Source: Adiantum capillus-veneris (Eukaryota > Streptophyta > Polypodiopsida > Polypodiales > Pteridaceae). Taken from it: 64,000 nt of DNA. The stretch is from positions 68,382,895-68,446,894 of the forward strand of contig CM043944.1 of assembly GCA_014529385.2 (NCBI GenBank), written 5' to 3'. Shown here piece after piece: positions 59,160 through 64,000 of the stretch. The translations under genes and the position numbers were made by a program. The notes under the pieces were generated by a model. That model ran no database searches and had not been told where the DNA came from. It saw only the letters and a list, made by a program, of their open reading frames with translations. Each line of letters starts with the position of its first letter. The first letter of the stretch is position 1.

Positions 59160-59406
59160 ATAAATATGGCCATAAGATGCTTTTTTAATTCTAGTGTGTA
59201 TCTTTCAACATTTGTATAATTTGATATAGTCTTTTTTTTTTTTAAACAAAGGTGTGTCAATTTTATGAACACTTGAATGGAGTGCACCCTACTCAAAGGG
59301 GACTTCAATGTACTATTGGAGTGCATCCTATTGTAAGGGGACTCTGATGTATTGCTAGAGTGCACCGAAATTTTTGGGGACTCATTTTTTATTTGATTGG
59401 GGCCTG
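59160..59406. other. Spacer with a GAGTGCA(C/T)CC repeat
   Basis: AT-rich. Three imperfect units of about 44-47 bp (GGAGTGCACCCTACTCAAAGGGGACT..., GGAGTGCATCCTATTGTAAGGGGACT..., AGAGTGCACCGAAATTTTTGGGGACT) lie at 59278-59382. Confidence 0.6.
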
Positions 59407-59952
59407 TGTTGGGTTATATAGTAAAAGAAATTCATTTTTTTTCAATTCATATCGAGGTTGCATTTATTTGTAACTACGAGAGAATTGATGCTTGATGTCA
59501 AAATAAAACTTGTAAGTGTGGATTAGAGAATTCATGGACTTTAAACATGTGAGAGGGATCTTTTTCTTGGGCACAAATGTTTGTATGTCATTACATACTT
59601 TATGTGAAAGAGTTTTAGAACCTAAAAGACTTTGAAAACAAAACTATGGAATCTAAGTGCATGTATTCTTGAATGGCTTGAAAGTTGATGTATACATGCA
59701 TGTCGCCTTGATGAAGATTTAGATCTGTTACCATATACGTGTGGTAGTGATGTGTGTGAACACACTAGGACCGCCGGGGCATTTTTTCCCTCTTTAGGAG
59801 GTTTTTTCCCCCGTGCATTGTATATACGCCCATCACTCTAGGGCTATCTATCTTTCCATTGCACACTAAGTAACACACTCTCTATTGTGTGCCTTGAGCT
59901 TCCTTCGTCTTCTCCAAGCTGTGTGTGTTTCTCTGCAACCCTAATTCCAACA
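59407..59952 (+). repeat. 5' LTR of copia-3 (start uncertain)
   Basis: The end at 59952 (CCAACA) is fixed by the adjacent primer-binding site. TGTTGGG at 59407 matches it as an inverted terminus, giving 546 bp. A later TG (for example TGTGTGAACACAC near 59751) is an alternative start. A TATA-like TATATACGCCC lies at 59820. The partner LTR is outside the window, so the start cannot be settled here. Confidence 0.55.
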
Positions 59953-59954
59953 AT

Positions 59955-59966
59955 TGGTATCAGAGC
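59955..59966 (+). promoter_or_regulatory. Primer-binding site of copia-3
   Basis: TGGTATCAGAGC, initiator tRNA-Met type, two bases after the LTR. Confidence 0.9.
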
Positions 59967-60307
59967 AGGTCACGTCCTCCCGGGCTTAGTCGCCAACTGC
60001 TCCAGCACACGCCTGCTCACTTTCTCCGATTTTAGTGAGCTTTGGCGAGCGTTCGTAGGTCGACAAATATTTTGGGGTGGCTCGAAGAGCTCGGTCTGCT
60101 CAGAATTTTGATTTGGGCTCATTTCGGCCTCCGTTTCCACTACGGGCAGTACTGCACAGGCTATTTCGTCATTTTGTGTAGATTTTTTGTCAGTGCCGTT
60201 TTCTGCATAACAGGTGCCTTATAGTCTTCTACGGTTTGTGCTATATAGAACAAGTTGTTCCCGCTCCATTTCTCCTATTTTCGGGCAGTTTTCACATCAG
60301 GTGCAGC

Positions 60308-60489
60308 ATTTACCATGGCTGACAACAACAACACAGATGTGTTCAAGATGTTTGCTGCTGAGGACAGGTTGGATGGGGACAACTACCCTATGTTGTTGTC
60401 AGCCATTTACCATGGCTGACAACAACAACACAGATGTGTTCAAGATGTTTGCTGCTGAGGACAGGTTGGATGGGGACAACTACCCTATG
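60308..60489 (+). repeat. 85-bp duplication of the gag start with inverted 12-bp junction
   Basis: The segment from ATTTACCATGGCTGAC to CTACCCTATG occurs at 60308-60392 and again at 60405-60489. The joining sequence TTGTTGTCAGCC is the reverse complement of the first bases of the gag coding sequence. Together, 60391-60406 and 60412-60427 form a perfect 16-bp inverted repeat with a 5-bp loop. Confidence 0.9.
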
Positions 60490-63400
60490 TGGGCTTATAT
60501 GATGCAACATGTTCTTGTGTCAAAAGGTGTCTGGAACATTGTGCAGGGCATTGATGTACGTCCTGGTTCTGAAGATGTAGGCGATATTGAGGATGTTGCA
60601 GGTCTTGCTGCAAGGACTGCAGCTGTTAGAGTTGTTTTGCCTACGGCAGAACAAGCTCGTTGGGATGTTAAGGATGCGCAGGCTCATGCATTGATTGCGT
60701 TGTCTGTGAAGCGCACCATTATTCCTCACATCCGTTCAGCAAAATCTGCAAAACAGGCTTGGGATATTCTAGCAGGTCTTTATGCAAGCCGCAATGAGGC
60801 TAAAATTGCTTTGCTGCGTAAAGAGCTAGAGTCGAAGATTATGCATGAGGAAGATGATATGGACACTTTCCTTGCTAGTGTCAAGGATATCAATGAACAA
60901 CTCATTTCTGTAGGTGAAGTCATTTCGGACAGTTCCCTTGTGCAGAATGTTCTTGATGCCTTACCAGATTCTTACCAGACTTTTGCTAGTACTTGGAGAC
61001 TGATGACCCAAGGAAATCCTGAAGTTGTCAAGTTTGATGCATTATGCACATTGCTGTTGCAAGAGTCACTTTCTAGAAAAAACAGGACTAGGCAGCGTGC
61101 ACTTGAACAGGCTTTTATTGCTTCTCAAAGAAAGGGTGGTAACAGTAATGCAGCCACTTCTTATGGTTCTGCTGCGAGTGGCAAAATTTCTGTTCCTAAT
61201 GCTTCTGCTGGCAGCACTTCTTCTGGCAATTCTGGTGATAAGGGCAAAAAGAAGATGCGTTGCCATTATTGCAAATCCAATGATCACTTGATCAAGTCGT
61301 GTCCTAAGTTGAAGGCCAAAGAGGCTAAGAAGAAAGAGGGTGGTTCCACTGCAAATGCTGGATCCACTACAAATGCAGCCATTGTTGAGTCTTCTGTGAA
61401 AGGAGATTGTGATGCTGATGTTGATGCAGAATGGGCTTTTAGCGCAGAGTGCACTTACAATCCTGCTGTCCATGATGCATGCTTGTCAGTTGCTGCAGAT
61501 TCACATGTGTGGTATTTCGACAGTGGTGCTACAAAGCACATTACCTCACATCGTGAATTGTTTACCTCTCTCGAGTCTGTCCCTCATGGGAATTCAGTCA
61601 CTTGTGCCAACAACGCCTCTTATCCAGTTCAGGGAGTTGGAAAGATTGTGCTCACTACTGCTAATGGCCGTTCCTTCACACTTGTTGATGCACTTTATGT
61701 ACCTGGGATCAAGAAGAATCTCTTGTCTGTATCCGCACTTGCTAGACTTGGACTTGTAGTCAAATTTGTGGATGACAGATGTACAGTTCATGATCTCAGT
61801 TTTGGTGATGAAATTGTTGCATCTTGGCTTTTGTGCCGTGGGCTGTATAAGCTCACTTTGTATGACAAGTGTGGACAAAATTTTGCAAATGCTGTTGCAG
61901 ATTCAAGGGCTATTTCAGATGCAAAACTTTGGCATGCACGTTTTGGTCATCTGAATTTTGCCAGTTTGCTGCGTTTGCGTTTGCAGAAATCTGATATGGT
62001 TGCTTCTTTGCCGCCTCTTGAAGCACCTATCAAACATGTTTGTGAAGGCTGTATTCTGGGTAAAATGCAGCGTTCTAAGTTTCCAAAGGATGGTTCAGTT
62101 AGGGCCACATGCAGGTTGCAGCTTGTGCATAGTGATGTTTGTGGGCCCATGCAAACTCCGTCCTTGGGCAATTACCTGTACTTCGTGACTTTCATTGATG
62201 ATTACTCCAGGCATGCATGGGTATTTCCGCTTAAAGCGAAGTCTGAAGTTTTTATGTGCTTCAAACAATTTTTGGCTATGGCTGAAAATGTCTCAAAATG
62301 TACTATGGGCACCCTCCGTTCCGATCGAGGGGGGGAGTATATGTCTCATGAATTTAATGCATTTCTGGCTAGTTGTGGGATAAAACACCAATGTACAGTG
62401 CCTTATACACCTCAGCAAAATGGTGTTGCTGAGAGGAAAAACAGGTCACTAACGGAAATGGCACGATGTATGGTCAAAAGTCAAGCTTTGCCGCATTCTT
62501 TTTGGCTTGAGGCCATCATGTGTGCCACTTATGTACTTAACAGGTGTCCTACGAAAGCTTTGCAGTCTATTACTCCATATGAAGCATGGCATGATAGAAA
62601 GCCTTCTATTGAGCACATGCGTGTTTTTGGCTGTTTGGCATATGCTTTGGTGCCACAAGTGCAGCGCAGAAAATTGGATGATAAGGCTGTCAAATGTATT
62701 ATTGTTGGTTATAGTGCTGAAAGCAAAGGTTACAGGTTGTATCATCCGCAAACAAAACGTATTCTAGTTTCACGGGATGTAGTGTTTGTGGAAGACTCTG
62801 TTCAGCCCTTGCTGTCATGTACTAGAGACAATAATGTAAGCTCACAGGACATTTATGACACTTTGTTGCCTCTTTTCAGTGGTGGAAATACGAATGTAAG
62901 TTCCAATGAGGCAAATGTACAGCCTATGGGGGTTTCTGAAAATGTTTTAGAACAGCCTATTACTGATGCAGATGTACATGATGTACTTGATGAGGAAAGG
63001 GCTGAAAATGAGCAGGCTAGAGGTATGCCAAAATGGCTGGTGCACACTTTGCGTGACAGTAAATTGGATGCACCTTTATCTAGTCGTACTCGTTCAGGCT
63101 CTCGCCATGCATCTTATGCATCAGATTGTTATGCTTTGGCTGTGTCTAGTTTACATGATGTTGAGGAGCCTCTGTCTTTTGATGAAGCACAAAATTTAGA
63201 AAATTGGATTGCTGCCATGAAATCAAAATATGATGCACTTATAGAGAATGACACATGGACTTTATGTGATTTGCCTCCTGGCGAAAAGGCCATTGGTACG
63301 AAGTGGGTTTACAAGTTGAAACGCAAGCCGGATGGTGAGATCGATCGCCATAAGGCTCGACTTGTTGCAAAGGGTTATGCACAACAAAAAGGCATAGATT

Positions 63401-64000
63401 ATGAAGAGACTTTTGCTCCCACTTGTCGTATGACTACTGTGCGTTTTCTATGTGCATTGGCAGCTCATTTTGGTTGGGATGTACATCAATCAGACATTGT
63501 TACTGCTTTCTTGAATGGTGACATATTTGAGGAAGTTTATGTAACGCAGCCTCGCGGTTTTGTCATAAAAGGACAAGAGGACAAAGTGTGAAAATGTAAG
63601 AAGGCTTTGTATGGGTTGAAGCAATCTCCTCGTGCTTGGTATGAGAAAGCTGACACTCATTTGGTTAAACGAGGCTTTCGTAACAGTCCAACAGAAAGCA
63701 CATTGTATGTAAAGCGTGAGGATGATGTATTTCTCATTGTGGTTCTTTATGTTGATGATTTGCTGATCACTGGACCAAATGAGAGACATATTGCTGAATT
63801 TAAGGCTGATTTGAATGCTACTTTCAAGATGAAAGATTTGGGGCTGTTGCATCATTACTTGGGTATACAGTTTAAGCAGTGTGATGGTGGTATTGCCTTG
63901 TGTCAGAAAAGTTACATAGAGACATTGCTATGTAAGTTTGGACTTGAGGATTGCAAACCTATTGCCACTCCCATGGAAACAGGTTTGAAGTTGAGTCTAC
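60412..64000 (+). CDS. Copia-3 gag-pol polyprotein (one in-frame stop at 63589, continues beyond window)
   Basis: The start is ATG 60412, the second copy of the duplicated MADNNNTDVFKMFAAEDRLD. The first copy (ATG 60315) ends after 34 codons in another frame. Approximate residues: UBN2-type gag 1-270; zinc knuckle CHYCKSNDHLIKSC near 284; protease WYFDSGATKHITS near 367; GAG-pre-integrase LWHARFGHLNFASLL and CEGCILGKMQRSKF near 505-555; integrase with complete DDE set (HSDVCGP near 572, RSDRGGEY near 637, QQNGVAERKN near 671); reverse transcriptase KARLVAKGYAQQKGIDYEET near 981, AFLNGDIFEEVY near 1030. A TGA at 63589-63591 interrupts the motif before KKALYGLKQSPRAW. The same phase then continues (LYVDDLLITG) to the window end. 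The product would form virus-like particles and copy and integrate the element. One stop makes full-length RT doubtful for this copy. Confidence 0.92.

Larger units (their letters stand above)
59407..64000 (+). mobile_element. Copia-3: nearly intact Ty1/copia retrotransposon, cut by window end
   Basis: 5' LTR ending at 59952, primer-binding site 59955-59966, leader, then a long gag-pol frame that continues past the window end. The element has intact zinc knuckle, protease and integrase motifs and only one in-frame stop in view. It belongs to a different lineage from copia-1 and copia-2, judging by gag and LTR sequence. Confidence 0.93.

Noticed and set aside
1-64000. tRNA or rRNA genes
   Set aside because: The only tRNA-like matches are 12-nt primer-binding sites; no cloverleaf or rRNA core sequences were noticed.

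Overview
This 64 kb window looks like repeat-rich intergenic DNA from a land plant nuclear genome. The evidence is Ty1/copia elements primed by initiator tRNA-Met, a CACTA (En/Spm) transposon with plant tnp2-type domains, short GT-AG introns, and degenerate TTTAGGG-like stretches. The non-transposon gene families (a DDE-like DUF7869-type protein, a ParB/DGQHR-like protein, a SET-domain fragment, FCP1/NIF-like phosphatase fragments) make a non-flowering plant such as a fern, lycophyte or moss more likely. That is inference. I saw no clearly intact host gene, no tRNA or rRNA gene and no CRISPR.

Layout. (1) 1-5523: the left part of a CACTA transposon on the minus strand. It carries a Ptta/En/Spm-like gene that runs off the window start and a tnp2-like gene with introns. 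Its terminus (CACTACAAGAGG, reading on the minus strand from 5523) is inserted in (2) a decayed minus-strand copia element, 5524-7946, with a very short 142-bp LTR. (3) 8.0-15.7 kb: mostly anonymous sequence with simple repeats, a second decayed CACTA fragment (about 10195-10985, plus strand), an LTR related to copia-1 (12150-12345) and a GGTTAT minisatellite (13.9-14.5 kb). (4) 15.7-17.7 kb: scrambled Ty3/gypsy-like pieces with a 359-bp LTR. (5) 17.7-23.3 kb: little recognisable. (6) 23306-26508: a minus-strand DUF7869-type pseudogene. (7) From 26.6 to 58.9 kb the window is dominated by satellite DNA built on the box TTGGACAAGTGGTGGACC. There is an approximately 316-bp family (26.6-33.5 kb) split by a complete copia element (26961-32399, 5-bp duplication TATGT). 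There is also a large array of approximately 442-bp monomers (35.7-48.6 kb) containing a four-monomer higher-order repeat, and an oppositely oriented array (56.2-58.9 kb). (8) Gene remnants lie among the arrays: ParB/DGQHR plus methyltransferase-like (48733-51394), SET (53678-54237), FCP1-like (54414-55800) and a second FCP1-like tail (58912-59159). (9) 59.4-64.0 kb: a nearly intact copia element cut by the window end.

How the parts relate. The left half is nested transposons. The right half is a satellite domain in which exon-like coding blocks start directly after splice-acceptor-like sequences at the array edges. The arrays may therefore sit inside or between exons of multi-exon genes, now mostly broken by in-frame stops and frameshifts. 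Many stops could come from C-to-T changes (CAG to TAG, CGA to TGA, or TGG to TGA), as expected of methylated, silenced DNA. The most unusual content is the 442-bp satellite with its higher-order B-A-A-A structure, its recurrent 90-codon open frame, and its association with chromatin or DNA-modification-like gene fragments.
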